Assembly: GCF_028453695.1 (NCBI RefSeq)
Contig: NC_135773.1
Coordinates: 2,728,001-2,792,000 of the forward strand
Length of the DNA: 64,000 nucleotides
Direction: 5' to 3'
DNA from: Augochlora pura
Taxonomy: Eukaryota > Arthropoda > Insecta > Hymenoptera > Halictidae
Below the pieces are notes generated by a model. That model was given only the letters and a program-made list of their open reading frames with translations, ran no database searches and had not been told where the DNA came from. Positions within the stretch are counted from its first letter, which is position 1, and each line of letters begins with the position of its first letter. Of this stretch, positions 12,335 through 25,840 are shown in pieces. The translations under genes were made by a program, and so were the position numbers.

Positions 12335-12577
12335 CCCCTTGCACTATGACAACAAGCCAGACTCGTGACGAACATTTTGTACATAATTTAATAGACATAA
12401 TTGCCAGTCGTTTCTGTTAAATTGAAACAAAATTTGAATCATTTGTCGTCAAAATTTGGGAATGAAAGTAAATGAAGACAATCAAGAAACAAAAATCCTC
12501 TTATTCCTTCAAGGAAATTATTAAGGACGAAAAGATATTAATCGACCCAGTTTTGAAAGAGATCGTAGCGCAAAGGG
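12335..12577. mobile_element. TTAA-flanked MITE, 243 bp
   Basis: Exact TTAA duplications lie at 12331-12334 and 12578-12581. The left end reads CCCCTTGCACTATGACA and the right end on the minus strand CCCTTTGCGCTACGATC, an imperfect inverted repeat of about 16 bp. TTAA target duplications with C-rich ends are the signature of the piggyBac superfamily. The interior is AT-rich and non-coding, so this is a non-autonomous copy. Confidence 0.7.
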
Positions 12578-12581
12578 TTAA

Positions 12582-14999
12582 TCTTCTTAGTTCTTGCTGG
12601 AAACAGACACTTTAACATACAGAACTTATTAAAGAACTTCATTTCATTCATTCAAGTCATTATTACTGACAGAAAACAATACCTACTAATTTTCTTATAG
12701 TCTAGCTTTGTGTTAAATGAACACGTTGGTTTATAAATCAACCCTTAGCTCGTCATAGACCATTGATACTTTCCACATATGTAGTACATAAATAAACAAT
12801 ATAAAAGTTTTGTGTTAGTGTCTAAAATTCTCTACAACGTTCTGTAACATTGTTGTCATTGCAATATTGAATATTGTATAATATTCACCGAAAAAAGTCG
12901 TCCAAAAAAGAGAAATTGGGGATCTATAATAATTTTCGGAAACAATCGAATCATTAGTTTGCAAATCTAAATGTCTCACATCGAAAAAAAAAAATAGAGA
13001 TCTATCATTATCTTTAATATACATGTCTCCTGCGTTAAAAGAAAGCTGTAACACCATAAATTGCATAAAGATCCGCAGTCGGGTGATCAGTCTTCGTCCG
13101 CGTCGCGCCAGGTGCAATTATCGTTTTGTTTGAAGAACGTTCGTTCCTCCGAAGCGTGAAAACTCTGCCATTGAAAATTCGTTCGGTCGAGAGATTCGCA
13201 ATGGAGAAGGCTTTCCACGGTTCTCCTTCTATCTTTTTTTTTTTTTTTTCGACACTCCCGAAGCTAATTTTACCATCCGTTCGAGTTCTCCGCAGGTAAA
13301 AGCGACGATAATCCGTATCCGCGTAGACGCGAGCGCGGAAAGGCAAACTTTCACCGAACTACAGGCAGCGCCGTGCCGCTGATACGACTGTTCGAACTCT
13401 GACAACCCCGTTCCACTCGCGACGAGGATGAAAAAGATCGGACGCTTTGAAACGCCTTCCTTTCGCGAATATACGAAGCACTTCCAGTCGGCGCGAAACT
13501 CGCCGTTATATATGGGAATTTTCTTCGCCCGGCGGGACCCTGGGTTGCTTTTTGTTCGAGGCTCGCATTCGGCACGCGTTGCGCCGACGGCACGACATAT
13601 TTCGTCACCGAACAACTTTTATGTACAGCGTGATTTGTGGACCAGTAATCTGGTGAGTTTCGTTTCGATAGCTCCGATGATTCGATCGCAAGAAATTTCG
13701 AAAGTCGAGGCCGAACGCAAAACGGTTTTCGGGTAATTCGTTACGGAGATGCTGTTGACGTTATATATGTATAGACATCAGATTTTAGTGCTACATAAAA
13801 AATGTCCGCGATAATGATCAGAAACGTAAGTTGCGTAAAAATGTCTTATCTATTTGAATAATTTCAATAAGTTGTATGACAAACAAAAGTATTCTCAGAT
13901 TTAAAAAATCTATAAAATTCGCAGTCGAATTTTGAAAAAATATTGAGATAAATAGAGAATAGAATATTGAGAGAAAATATTGAAATGTTCGTACAAAATT
14001 GATAAGAATTTGGCTATTCAAAAATTGAACATATAAAGTGAAACATTGGCTATTACTGACAAAAAGTTTCATCTAACGAGCTCTGCTAATTCTGTCCGAA
14101 AAAAAATAATCATAATACACCTGCTCTCTGACTGCCTAAAAAAGAAACAAAGAAGACTAACAACCGCTCAGAGAAATTAATGTAATAACAATTCACCGGA
14201 CCAACTTTTCGCAGATCAGCAAGCACAGACGAATTCTCCACGATAAAACACGCAGCTTTCTCATTTGCGATATTTTTCCAGCATCAAGAGTTTCCGCGGA
14301 ATTCAATCAACCACGATCCTGGCGGGCCGAACTTCCAACAGCTGTGTCCAAATATTTTATCAAGGACCGCTTGCCCTGTCAGCGGCCATTTTGCCCGTCG
14401 AAGGATAAGTAATCAGCGGAACATGAAGCTTCACTGAAGCTGTCTATCATTGGAACTACCGCTAGCAAACTAGCGATAAATCTCGGGGAAGAAGGGGGTT
14501 CGCGGAACATAAACGTACAGCCCCTCTCAAAATCTGGTCATTTATTTCCAGGACGGACACGTTGCGGTCGCGATAAATCGGGCCGACCGACGAAAAAGAC
14601 AAGCTACGATCCTGCCGCTCCTCGGTTTTTTTACTGTTCCGCCGCCGGCTACGTTTCGTTTCTTGGTCCGGCAGGAACACCGTCGTCCTGCCTCGAATGC
14701 TCGACGATCGTGCTAACGGGAACTACAGGGAACCCCTCGAGACAGCACGTTCATGCTCGATCGGACGAGATAGTATACTTGGTGGACCACAGATTAAGTA
14801 GATCGACAAGATTCTATACTTAGATTTCGTTGAACACGATTTTAACGGAAATGCGTATTCTTGGATGTAGAAAGCCTTCTTAACATAGGATAAAGATTTG
14901 TATTGCGCCAATGTAAATATGAAATGTATTTTTATTTAATTACGTTAACCTTTTTCTATGTTTATTATCGAATACATTTGTTTTATTATTATTTTGAAC

Positions 15000-15000
<1 letters not shown>
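12582..15000. other. Gene-free AT-rich DNA
   Basis: No supported exon. It includes a 16 bp T-run at about 13233-13249, a CpG-rich patch at 13240-13730 with overlapping spurious frames on both strands, and one solo end of the TA-flanked MITE family near 13070. Confidence 0.45.
13061..13085. mobile_element. Solo end of TA-flanked MITE family 1
   Basis: The sequence reads TTGCATAAAGATCCGCAGTC followed by GGGT, matching the right terminal repeat of copies A and G. I could not find a convincing partner end within 300 bp to the left, so it is probably a truncated or decayed copy. Confidence 0.5.

Positions 15001-15047
<47 letters not shown>
15001..15047. repeat. (TA)n microsatellite
   Basis: An uninterrupted TA dinucleotide run of about 23 units. 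Confidence 0.97.
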
Positions 15048-15052
<5 letters not shown>

Positions 15053-15430
15053 TCTCTTTTCTTTTCTTACTAAAAATTTGACACCAATTGAAGATAAAGT
15101 ATACTTATCGGTTTACCTAGAATTAGATAAGCACAAGCTTCTACACTTTCTAGGTAGAGCCCTATCGTGACTCCAATGTACTAGTTACTGTTGTGATAAT
15201 CATCGTATCAGTGAAATGTTAAAAAGGCTTGAGTGTTGAATCTTCTACGGTGTTAGTTATCATGTAGATCTTCTAACATATTAGATATCGCTTTGATTAA
15301 CGGGAACGTTTTACAAAATTATCAGTACTAATTATTTGGAACAATTTTAGCAACGGAAAATTTAGAAAATTAAATACACAAAAGTTTAGGAAAATATTTG
15401 GTAACGAATACCGAGGGATCGAATTTTTCA

Positions 15431-15735
15431 GGGATGTATTTGAGATTGTCTTCAACACAGTGCGATTTCAAAAGCGAACGTTGAGAACATATTAAAATAC
15501 GTAAAAGGTTCTGCCAGCAAGACGAAGAAAATCTTGGGAAATATTTGAGATTGTTTCAATACAGTGCAATTTAAAATGTGAGCTTTGAAAACAATAGTAA
15601 AGTACATAAAAGGTATTTCTAGCGAATAAAATCTTGGGAAATGTGTTTGAGATTGTTTCGTCATAGCGCAATTTAAAAAGCGAACGTTGAAAACAATAGT
15701 ATAACACGTATGAGATATTTCTAACGAATAAAAGA
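15431..15735. repeat. Three-copy tandem repeat, unit about 100 bp
   Basis: Copies begin at 15431, 15536 and 15636 with GGGAWRTRTTTGAGATTGT, continue through a shared CAGTGCAATTTAAAA-like core and an AACGTTGAAAACAATAGTA-like segment, and close with GCGAATAAAATCTT. Copies 2 and 3 are most alike. Each could be read in the minus strand as a similar peptide, but a coding role is not supported. Confidence 0.85.
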
Positions 15736-17018
15736 TAGCTTCAACAGCGATCTCGGGTAGCTTCGATAGCGAACGGAGGATAATTTTAGCGAGGCGAGAT
15801 TAATCCCCGAAGACACTGTAAGTACCTCGACGAGGATTTCATTCTCAACAATGTTCAGTTGTCAGCCGGTAGGATTAAGCTACGAAGAAATTCGATTCCC
15901 AGTTAAGAATACACAATCTGGGACAGGGAAAGGTTTCCCTCGCGCCGCCTCACCTTGAAATTGCAGGAGAAAATTGCTTTCCACCGTCAACTCGATCGCT
16001 CCTCGAACGACCTTTCAAATCTGATTTGTTTTTCCCTTTTTTTTTTTCCGCCCATTTTATCGCTATTTTAGCGAAGCTTCGTTGCGAAGTACCGGCTTTA
16101 TGCAAATTTTTCTTTGATAGACTGAATAAATGGAAATTTGTGCATTTGTATTACCTGCTCGATTGAACACAGACTGGGAAATATTACGTGAAAACGTTTC
16201 ATCTACTGTAGCCAGGTCAGTTTTCATTTCTTCAAATATGGGTTGTAGCAGGCGGAGACAAATTCTTGCGAAATATAATATCAGCTAACTACATCATTGA
16301 TCGTAATACAAAGAATATTCTTCTGACGACTAGACTGCGGATCTTTATGCAGATCCTAATGTTAGTACACCGTTTTATAAAATTTAGTAATCGTCGAAAG
16401 ATTTGTTTCGTTAACCAAACGATTATAAGAAAATACAATTAGATTTAATTAATGTCTGCGTATCCTAGCATTTGACAGAACTAACAAATCGGAAACGATG
16501 TTTAATGAGAAACGCGTAAAGAAGTGCAATGATTTAAGCAAACATCGAGAAACAGGAACGTTACACTGAAAAGGTACGAGTGTCGTGTTAGCAAAGTGTG
16601 ACGCCTGTTACCCCGTTTCTCGTGCTAAAATATTATACTCGGTCCTTTCTCAAATGTTAACAACTGCAGAGCTGTCAACCCATTTCCTATGCAAATCTTG
16701 CGAGACTACATAATCACGAAAGCAGTAATCAGCACATAAGTCCTGCGATCTTGTATGCGACCACCGGTAACTAATAAGTGGTAATATTCTATAGCTAGGC
16801 TTGCTTTCGCGATGTCAGATGATTAATTTGGATCCCAAAGACAAAAGACATATTCTCCCAGAAAATGAAACCATCCATTCAAAAAACCACGAACCCTATG
16901 CCGAAACGTTACGAGTCACAAGCGGATCAACTGCAAACCACTAAAAATGTTTAAAGAAATCACGAATGTTTTTCTAGTACCCAAACTAAAATTATTAAAA
17001 TTATAAAAAAAAGAAAAA
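15736..17018. other. Gene-free AT-rich DNA
   Basis: No exon seen. It contains one solo end of the TA-flanked MITE family (16330-16352) and otherwise unremarkable AT-rich sequence. Confidence 0.45.
16330..16352. mobile_element. Solo end of TA-flanked MITE family 1
   Basis: ACTAGACTGCGGATCTTTATGC is nearly the consensus left terminus of this family. No clear partner end was found downstream, so the copy appears truncated. Confidence 0.5.
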
Positions 17019-17022
17019 TTAA

Positions 17023-17155
17023 CCCTTTGCGGACGAGGATTTTTTGAATCTAAATAATATAGTCTGAACTTTTGCTATGTACATGATCAAATTACGATCT
17101 TGCAACTTCTGAAGTCAGGTGTAAAGTCTTGACGTCGACATTCGTCGTCAAAGGG
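17023..17155. mobile_element. TTAA-flanked MITE, 133 bp
   Basis: TTAA duplications lie at 17019-17022 and 17156-17159. The left end CCCTTTGCGGACGAGGA pairs with the right end CCCTTTGACGACGAATG on the minus strand, a 14-15 bp terminal inverted repeat. At 133 bp it is shorter than its relatives and has no coding capacity. Confidence 0.75.
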
Positions 17156-17349
17156 TTAATATCTCCGGTACGTTGCAATCGGCGCAGACAATCTTTCCTG
17201 AACGCCAAGCTACGCGTCTCCAGCGCAACTTTATCGGAACGGCACCGAGGAACACCGGCGTCAAGCTGCGAAACCAGCCCCCATAGCCAAACGTGATTCG
17301 ACGAAGGGGTGGGTCCGGTGAGACCCACATGAAAACGCGAAATACTCGA

Positions 17350-18060
17350 CAGGGTTGGACAGATTGAATGAAACTCTGGCGATTCAGCGAAGACGAGTGA
17401 ATGAGAGGGTGGATCGTAGGTGGAGAGGGAGTCTCGCGTCCGTTCTGTGGGGGTGGCGAGGCAGCTCCAGGTATAGTTATTGTGCTATAGAGCGTTTGCA
17501 CACAGCGAACAACAGCAACCACATTGATCACAGTTCGATGATGTAGAAGAAAGAGAGAGATCGAGATCGTGTCAATGATTTACGCTTCGTACCGTGTCCG
17601 TTCACCCGTTCTCCATCGAGGGAAGACACTCGAGCCGACGCGACTTCGTCGGCAGCTCGAACGCGACTGACGCTCGGTGCCGTTTCTGGTTCCCCGTTCC
17701 TCCCACTGCTACGAACGCGAAACGGTGGGGGATAGAACAGAACGATGGTAGGGGTTGAACGGAACGGTGGAAGGGGTAGAACGGAGCTGTGGAAGTGGTA
17801 AAACAGAGCGGTGGAGAGAGAGAAATTTGGAGCAACGGTGGGAGCGAGAGAAGTGGTGGAAGGAAAGCGAAGAGAAGCGGAGAGGCACGAGCGCCAAACA
17901 CCGTCACCCGGAAATGACGAGCAACGCGAGGAAGCGAGGTGGAAGCCGAGGGAATGGTACCGCAACGAAAGGGATGCTTCCTTCTCCCTCTCTCTTTCTA
18001 GGTCGCTTTCTCTCCGGCTCTAGCTGCCTCTGCCGCCTAGTTTCAATAATTATTGTGCAA
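17350..18060. promoter_or_regulatory. GC-rich island with 22 bp minisatellite
   Basis: A purine- and CpG-rich block. A 22 bp unit (gtagaacggaacggtggaag-like) repeats four times, starting at about 17732, 17754, 17776 and 17798. Strong pyrimidine tracts ending in CTAG near 17999 and 18022 resemble plus-strand acceptors. Long frames on both strands here are repeat-derived. It may be a promoter or UTR, but no gene could be tied to it. Confidence 0.3.
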
Positions 18061-21000
18061 CCGTAAAACTGTTATTTGCTCGTTTCGAACCGCTGCCAAG
18101 ACGTCCGAACGGCTAGATGGTTTGTGTAATGATGATTGAACATTTCGAGCAACGTCTGTTTGAGTTATCAACGTTCTATTGTTGTCTCCCCAGTTTCCCT
18201 TTGATGCTGCCCCTTACGGTGATAACACGTCGAGGACTTGTTAATGTTTTCTAGGTTCCATTCCGCGATGATTAGTTTATGGCAACAGTTGTGCCGAGGT
18301 AATTAATGCGATTGGTTTCTCAGGGTATCCTTTCAACCGGTGGGTAACATTTCATAGATCAGATACATAGGGCTAGAAGTTTACAGAATTTTGAGATCAG
18401 AAAAAGGGCTTTAATAATCATAATTAGAATATTCATGACAACTGCCAGTATTATGGTTGAAAAAATGACAGAAACTATGAAAACGATAGGTAAAAGTTTT
18501 CCTGAGAAATAGACTAGTGGTGCCGGTTACTATCTGGTGACCAAGTGGGTAGTCTTTGATTTATTTTCAGACATAATTAATCATGTATATAACGTAATAA
18601 ATATTTTTATTCTTTTATTTTCTTTAATTATATACTTATTTAAGAATCGCGGTCAACTAAAGTTCGCAGAAATTTGTACCGGACCCTGAGCTTATTTTCA
18701 AAATGGACACTGGAATAGGTCGGACGACAAGCAGATAATAAAAAGGGTTCAGAAGTAACGTCGAAGGCGGTTATTATTATCCCGAGGGCGAGGATTCCCT
18801 TGGCGTCCCACGAAGACAATTTTTAACGCGTGATATTGGTTTTCAACAATACAAGCGCCGTCCAGGATACTCGATAATTGTGCTACACCAAACAGCTTTC
18901 ACTTCGACATCCGTTACAGTCGAAACAGAAAATCTGTTGTGATACACGCCTATCTCCCGAGATGTATACTTTTCGTGCTTACTGAATTTCACTTTTGTTC
19001 GCCGATTTTTTTGTATTATTTCCTACCGAAACTTTCATTAAAAAAAAAAAGGGAATCTACAAACAAGAAGTTAAAAACGATTTATTACGGTACTTGTTAC
19101 GCCTTTTAATTATTCATGATATCGTTCCCGATATTTTCAAACGTGAAACAACGTGCAGATTGGCAAACATTGATGGCGCTTTTTGTTTAAAATTCTCTCC
19201 ATAAAAAGTGAACTATAAAATCATAATGTAACGTGGAAGTAGGCTGTTAAATGTAAACTATGCGAAATAAAGATAGAGATAAACGCCTGCATAAAAGGTT
19301 ACGCCGTAAAATATATCAGATAGTTTCTCCGCCTTTGTCTTTATTTTAAAATAAAAACATACCGGGTATTTGCTCCTGGAAATACTCCTGCAAAAAATGC
19401 AAATTTTCGTACGAACTATCGCCAACTTATTTATTACTTTTATGAATCTGTATTTTATCGTGCAACTGCGCCTAGGTCCCACGTCTAAGAAGGTAAAAGG
19501 TATTCCGGCGAGAAGTTTAATGAAACCGGCGTCGAGTTTGTGTTTTATTGAGACTTAACACTTTTGCCCTGCAGTGTACACTCGCTAGAAACTCGATTTG
19601 CCTCGAGATATCGCAATCCTTGCGTAACAGTACTATAAAACAAAATACACGATCGCGCGATGTTTCTCATTCTCCTGCTTGTAAGAGAAATACTATCCTC
19701 GAAAAAAATATCACTACCATGCCCTTATCAATTCGGGCTTTACCAAATATATTTTATTTACTTTTCGAAACTTCAATTTTCGACGTTAAATCTGTTACAT
19801 GAAATTCCAACGAACTTCTCGTACGGAATAATTGATTAAACGATCGAACGCGTGCACGCGTTACAATAAAAATGAAAGAAAGTTCGGATCAATTCTCATA
19901 AAGCGACGACAGCTCAACGGATTCGGCTTTAATTGGAACTGATAACCGAATGTCTCGATTAAACTTCTCGCGAGTCGCGATGAAATTCTGTTCAATTCCT
20001 CGCGGAGTAGATTCCGTAGATCGTCCGAGGATTTGCATTGCAATTAGGCGAGTCCCGGTGGAATAAAATATGCGCGGTCCGGACCTGGCCGGACTAGGTC
20101 GAAGATAAAAGGCTCCGTGAATAGGGTTGGGGTGCGGGGTGCCGGTGTAGGCCCAGGTTAAGGTACAGATCTAAGTGCGGCAGAGTGGGCGTGAACTTGA
20201 ATGATAAGATAAAAGGCCGATGGATTAGGTCAGGATTGAATCTGAACAAAATCTGGGTCACGTTTGTATCGGACGCCGCCGCGGAATCAGGTCTGGGTTA
20301 GGTATCTGGGTTGCGAGCGGGTGCGAGCACCAAGATAAGGGCTTAACCGTCGCGCGGCGTCGGTTGTTCAGGATTAATCGCTGTTAGGCTTCTACCCTAC
20401 TGAAAGGAAAACGCTACAAAAACGATGCCCTGTAAAATCATTGTAGCGAAACGAGACCTGCGAACGCTGCGGAAGCTGTTTCAAGAAAGCGAGTAGAATA
20501 TCAAAATCTCACGAAAGATCCTAACGTGATGGATTAATAATCAGAACGCGTTCTAAATTATTGTACTTTATTTTACTTATTTATTTTATGTTAGTTCAAT
20601 GGGATAGACTAGTTATAATCCATAAAGGAATCATTAAAGTTCATCATTTAGAACGTACTCTGCCTCATTTCGTCAGTTTTAGTTAATTGGCTTGCAAATC
20701 TTTGGAGGCAGGAGTCCCAGAGGTCTTAGCAGTCTCAGAAAACTATAGAGATCTTGGATATATCAGAGGACTGCAGACGTACTAATTGTCTCTGAAATCT
20801 CAGCAGTCTCCACTGAAAGTTTCAGTCGTCATTGCTTTGGAATTAATTCTCAATGATCGTAAAACCAGTAATTAATTAAAGTACATTGGAGAACGTATTA
20901 CTACTAAAACTAAATATACAGAATAACAAATGTGCTGAGAAAAACAATGAATAATGGTCTTCTATTTTGCCCTTATTCTGTTGCCAATACCTCAAATAAC

Positions 21001-21766
21001 GCTAAGTAAATTGCAGAATGGCGGAAACTTTTATATTTCTAAAATATATGTTCTAAATTATATGTAACTATCAAAATTGAACTTGTATATCGGAATGAAA
21101 TCGTTAATGTAAAAATTCACTTAAGACACGAAAAGAAATCATTCAGAAACGGAATGTTCATTGCGTCTATTTAGAAAAAATTAAATTCAGGCGCTGCTCG
21201 AAGGTTTGAGAAAATTCCAAAATTATAATTCACAGCTGGTTATAGCGAAAGTATGTATCCCAGTAATTCGTAACAATGATGAAATATCGTGCCCGTCCTT
21301 TGTTCCGCACAGTATTCCGCCGTTTGCATCGCGACGAGATGGGGCACCGGGGTGAAACGAGGGGGTGGAAAACGGTGTCGGGCGGTCGGACTGCGAACAA
21401 CGAGCAAACAGCCACGAAAGCACGCGAGACACGCTGCGAAGACAAACAGGAGGATGCAGGCTCTTTGGAGCAAAGGGATTGACAAATGCGAACACGGGAA
21501 ACAGAATCGCACGGTGGTTTTGGTAATTCGGGGACAAAATCATTTTTCTGAACGGCGATCTTTTGCACTTCTATGGTAACACTAAGGCGCAATGAGAAAT
21601 TACAACGTAACATTTCAGAACAGTTCAGTGCAATGGTTGCACTGTTAAATTTTCTTCTGTCTCTATTTTCCATTCTATCTTTGTCTGATGGGATATCTGG
21701 GTAGGTTCTCCACGTGTTTTACGTATACTCTTTCTGGACCCGTTGGTTTCTCCATGTACCCCAACT

Positions 21767-21957
21767 AATAGACTGCGGATCATTATGCAAAATAAAAACT
21801 ATCCATGTTAATTGTAAGAAAGACGAGCCTGTTAAAAGTGTCTTTCCCCTTTCGGTACATAATAGAAAGTTATTCCGAATTTCTCTCGATGTTTTTAGAG
21901 TTTTATATTTGACCTAGTTGTTTGCTGTGGAAAATGTATAAAATCCACATTCTTTTA
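21767..21957. mobile_element. TA-flanked MITE, family 1, copy B
   Basis: The left end ATAGACTGCGGATCATTATGC continues AAAATAAAAACT, matching copies C and D. The right end GTATAAAATCCACATTC is a decayed version of the family terminus. Length is about 190 bp, typical of the family. Confidence 0.6.
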
Positions 21958-22469
21958 ATGAAACAAGGCAAAATTATAACCAATTGTCAGAAACTAGAGG
22001 AACGGATAAAAAAGCAGAAGGGTAAATAAGTATAATTTTCCGTGTAATTTCCGACTGGAATGGTTGAAGTTTAACCAGGATGAAAATTGTCTGGTATTAA
22101 CGGAAAAAAAAGTGTATAATATGAAATGTTCAAGTGTTCATTCTTCGAGGAACTTTGAATATATTTCAGAAAAGAATCATAGTTTGCAAATTGACGTTTG
22201 CATATTTTTCACCGTGGATTTAGGGATTCGAAAGTACTGTACGGCGAGACGTGTTTAGCACACAAAAGATCGCGAAAGCGTCGACGCGACAAAATGGAAC
22301 AAATTCCGACCTCCCGCGGGTTTTTCGGATCCCTTTTAATCAACCCTCCGATCTTCGCCTCTTTGCTTGCCGGACCGACGTCCTGCGACGCGACAATCAA
22401 TTTTTCCCTCCCTACGATCGCGTTTCTCCTTTGTTGTCTCCACACGGTTTGATGCTTTCTCTGTTATCT

Positions 22470-22500
22470 TTATCATTATTATTATTATTATTGTTATTGT
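22470..22500. repeat. (ATT)n microsatellite
   Basis: About nine ATT units, the run broken once by TTG. Confidence 0.95.
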
Positions 22501-25500
22501 CTTCTACACTGTGACATGACCGTACAATGATTCTCGCGCTTTATTAAAAGTTTGCAAATGTTATGCTAAAATTCGGAACATTACTGAATCCAGTAGGAAG
22601 CTTTATAGAAGATTTCTAAACTTTTTCGAAATACTGCGACACTATTTATTCGTATCAAAGAGACATTTCTTTTCAACTATAATTTTTTCAGATAATTGTC
22701 ACTTTAATCGCATGAAATACATAAATAAAAACACAATATCTTTTATTTATTAATCCCTATAAAAAAGCGTAGCCTGTTCAGTTCCAATTCTCGAGTTTTC
22801 TTTTCTGCGAGCGATTCTACGGAGAGCAAGGAATCATTGGTCGAACAAGAGGTAATCGTGGCCTGGTTGTTTCATTGATCGATAGCGTATCGCGGAACGA
22901 GGGCTCGAAGCTCTTCCCTTTGGAGTTGGTCTGCCGGCGAGGATCTCGCAAAAATCGCCACGAAAATCGCCGCGAAAATGAAACGCGTGCTGGAAATAAC
23001 GAGGGTCGACATGGAAACGACTAAATAATGGCGACCCTTCGACGCTGAACATAGTAATCAGCGCGCAGCCGAGCAGATTTTCCTGCTGCGATTTACGCTC
23101 GCTAGGCTCGCTCGTTTCTATCTATCTTTGGCATTGTGCGAGTCGCACCAAGAAAATAATGCGAGTCGCCTGCGAATGCGGCGACCATATTTGCGCTAAC
23201 GAACGAAAGAATATCGAGATTGTCCAGACAGTGGCAGAATCGTTTCTTCAGGAAATTAATTGGAAACGGGAAATATCGTTTGTGGATAACGTTAAAGTAC
23301 CCATTATGAAACACCGACGGATTTCGACTCCGTCTTGAAACAGTATCAAAAACAATAGACTAAAAAATATTATTATTATTATATAATATTAGAATAAAAT
23401 TATTTTCTATAAGATAGAATGCAATATGATGGGTGTGAAGTCTCCGTTTGACATTTTATAATTAACTTTTCACATGCAACACCAATTGCGTAATTAACTA
23501 CTTGCAAATATTGCGAGGATATTTTTCAAGTCAATTTTTGAAATTATTACTGAAATCACCAAGTTAATGTTCGTAGAATTAATCAAAATTTCCGGTCTGC
23601 TTTTAGACAAGGAATACAAGTTTTTAATTAGTTTTGTTGCAAAGCAAAGAAGTTTCCAAATGAGTTTTTCCTAGTAAACAAAAACGTCTAATTTTCTACA
23701 AAGCAGAAAAATATCGAAGTTAACATTATAAAAGGCACGAAACTGTCCAAATTAATTTTCTATAAAGCAGAAAACTGAACGGACTCTTCGCAAAGGAATA
23801 AAAATTACTAAATTAATATCCGCGAAGGAAGAAAAAGTCGCGAAATTATTCCTTCGAAACGAGCAACTCTTTATCGCGATTTACGGTGCAGAAATGGCAA
23901 CGCCAGACGTTACAGCGAATCGTTGACGATAAAGTAACTCTCGCGACGAAATGTCAAAAACTGAGATATAAATAGGAAAAATTCTATTCGGGTAGAGGTG
24001 TGCGCGGTTTAATACAAGCGGGACGATTAAAAATATTCCCACGGAGCTTTAATTAAACCGGAGGAGAAAATGGGCGGACAGGTATCCCCGACTGCCGAGA
24101 TAAGTATGCGTGATGCTCGACGTGCCGTGATGGGATGCGGTACAGATGGCTCGAATTAAAAGTAATTTATTATAGCAACCGCGCGTGCATATTACCGGAG
24201 CGTAGATAACCGGCGCGACGACGAAACACGCGAGGAAATATGTTTATCGATCACATTGCCTTTAATTCATCACCATGAGGATGGTATCGGTGTCTCATCG
24301 CGTTCATTGTTTTCTGAGATTACGTTGATTGGAATCGAATGTTAATCTGATGTGTCAGAGAGCTTTTTTCTTAAATAATTAATATTTTCTGGAATTTGGT
24401 AAGAACCTGTATAAAATTTAACAAGCTAATCGATTAAAAAAACCGGCTAAAATAGAATTATAATCAGCGAAACCGCCACTAATTTATGACACATCCTATA
24501 CAACAGAGTCGTGAGTTTTGTATTAGATCTGCGAAGAATAGGACAGCTGTTTAAAACGGATACAGCAGATTTGACAGGTCTTAGAAATATTAGCCGACTA
24601 AGCAACATCCTGTATAATCTGAAGCAAGAACCAAGATAGAAACACGCGAATCGAACATGTCGTACAGTATCGGACAGCCTGCTCGTCTTAATACCGGAGA
24701 CAGGAGACAATAAACATCCGCACGGTTATGAAACCATTTTTACGACCGAATTTTTACGATCAGTCAACGACGGAAGAAGTAAATAGAAAAATAAAAGTCC
24801 GTGATATAAACTTAATCAGGGAATGTAAGTCTTGCTTTATAAAACAGTTATACATGTCTCTGGGAATATGAGTACTTTGAATGAGAACTGTCTGAGGACA
24901 CGACTGTGCAACGAATGAACACGCTATTGATCTATCCCAGGGGATGCTGTGAATTTTGCTATAGACGCAACAAGAAGAAGAAAAATATAAATTGACGAAA
25001 CTCGGTAGCTGGAAGATCCTGCGAAACTTTGCAACTTAATTTAGACCTACTCCGACTATAAGAAGGAAACAAAAAAGAGATAGATGAAACTTTGATAAGG
25101 GTTTAAAGCACCTCGAGCAAAATATAAAATAGAAAACGCGAGGAATCAACCAAAAATGCTGCACAAATATTGCTAAACAGCTTGTACAGTCAACAGTGAA
25201 GGATACAAAGTTTTAACATAATTTTTTACATAAAATAATTCACGACATTTAGAAGAAATCGTTATTGCCGATAGGTTCTAAAAAATAAAATATCTCATGA
25301 AGCAGCACTCAAGAGAACATCAAACGTGTACCAAATTAAATGAAATGGATGAAACTAATTATAAGAAAATAGACGAAAATGTCATTATGTTTTTTCATTC
25401 TCCGTGAAAATTGTATATTGCAACAAAAACATTCTATGAATGAAGATGTATCATGAATAAAAAGTTGCCGATCAACAACGTCTTAATTACCTATTCGATG

Positions 25501-25784
25501 TAAATGAAAAGATGAAATTATAGAAATAAATTTCTGTATTTTTGTACGCAAATCGTCGCACTGTGCACTGCGCAGAAACTTCACGGTTGCAAGAGCCTCG
25601 AACTTCACCATTCAAGCACAAAAAGAAAAGCAAGAGACTGACGACGAATCTTTGGGCACAGGGTCATCCCTGAACTTCACATAAATTATTGAACGTTCTG
25701 TATACCACCAAGTAGGAGGCGAAGGGACTCCCGCATCATTCGCGAGTCCTTAGGGAGCGCAAATTCCGAAACGAAGGACAGAAG

Positions 25785-25792
25785 GGAGAGAG

Positions 25793-25838
<46 letters not shown>
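25785..25838. repeat. (GA)n microsatellite beside promoter-like island
   Basis: A GA run of about 50 bp immediately upstream of the CpG-rich block at 25839-26175. In insects GAGA tracts next to promoters recruit GAGA factor (Trl); that role is inferred here. Confidence 0.95.

Positions 25839-25840
<2 letters not shown>

Larger units (their letters stand above)
18061..25784. other. Long gene-free stretch with MITE and short repeats
   Basis: No supported exon in this stretch. It holds one near-complete TA-flanked MITE (21767-21957), ATT runs (22470-22500, 23367-23385), a region of GGTTAGG/AGATAAAAGG-like recurring words (20090-20340), a run of GTCTCAG/CTCAGCAG words (20700-20820) and diverged repeats with CTATAAAGCAGAAAA-like words (23560-23880). 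It is probably one or more large introns or intergenic DNA. Confidence 0.45.

Noticed and set aside
20090..20340. GGTTAGG-like words suggesting telomeric (TTAGG)n DNA
   Set aside because: The words are scattered and never form a consecutive TTAGG run.
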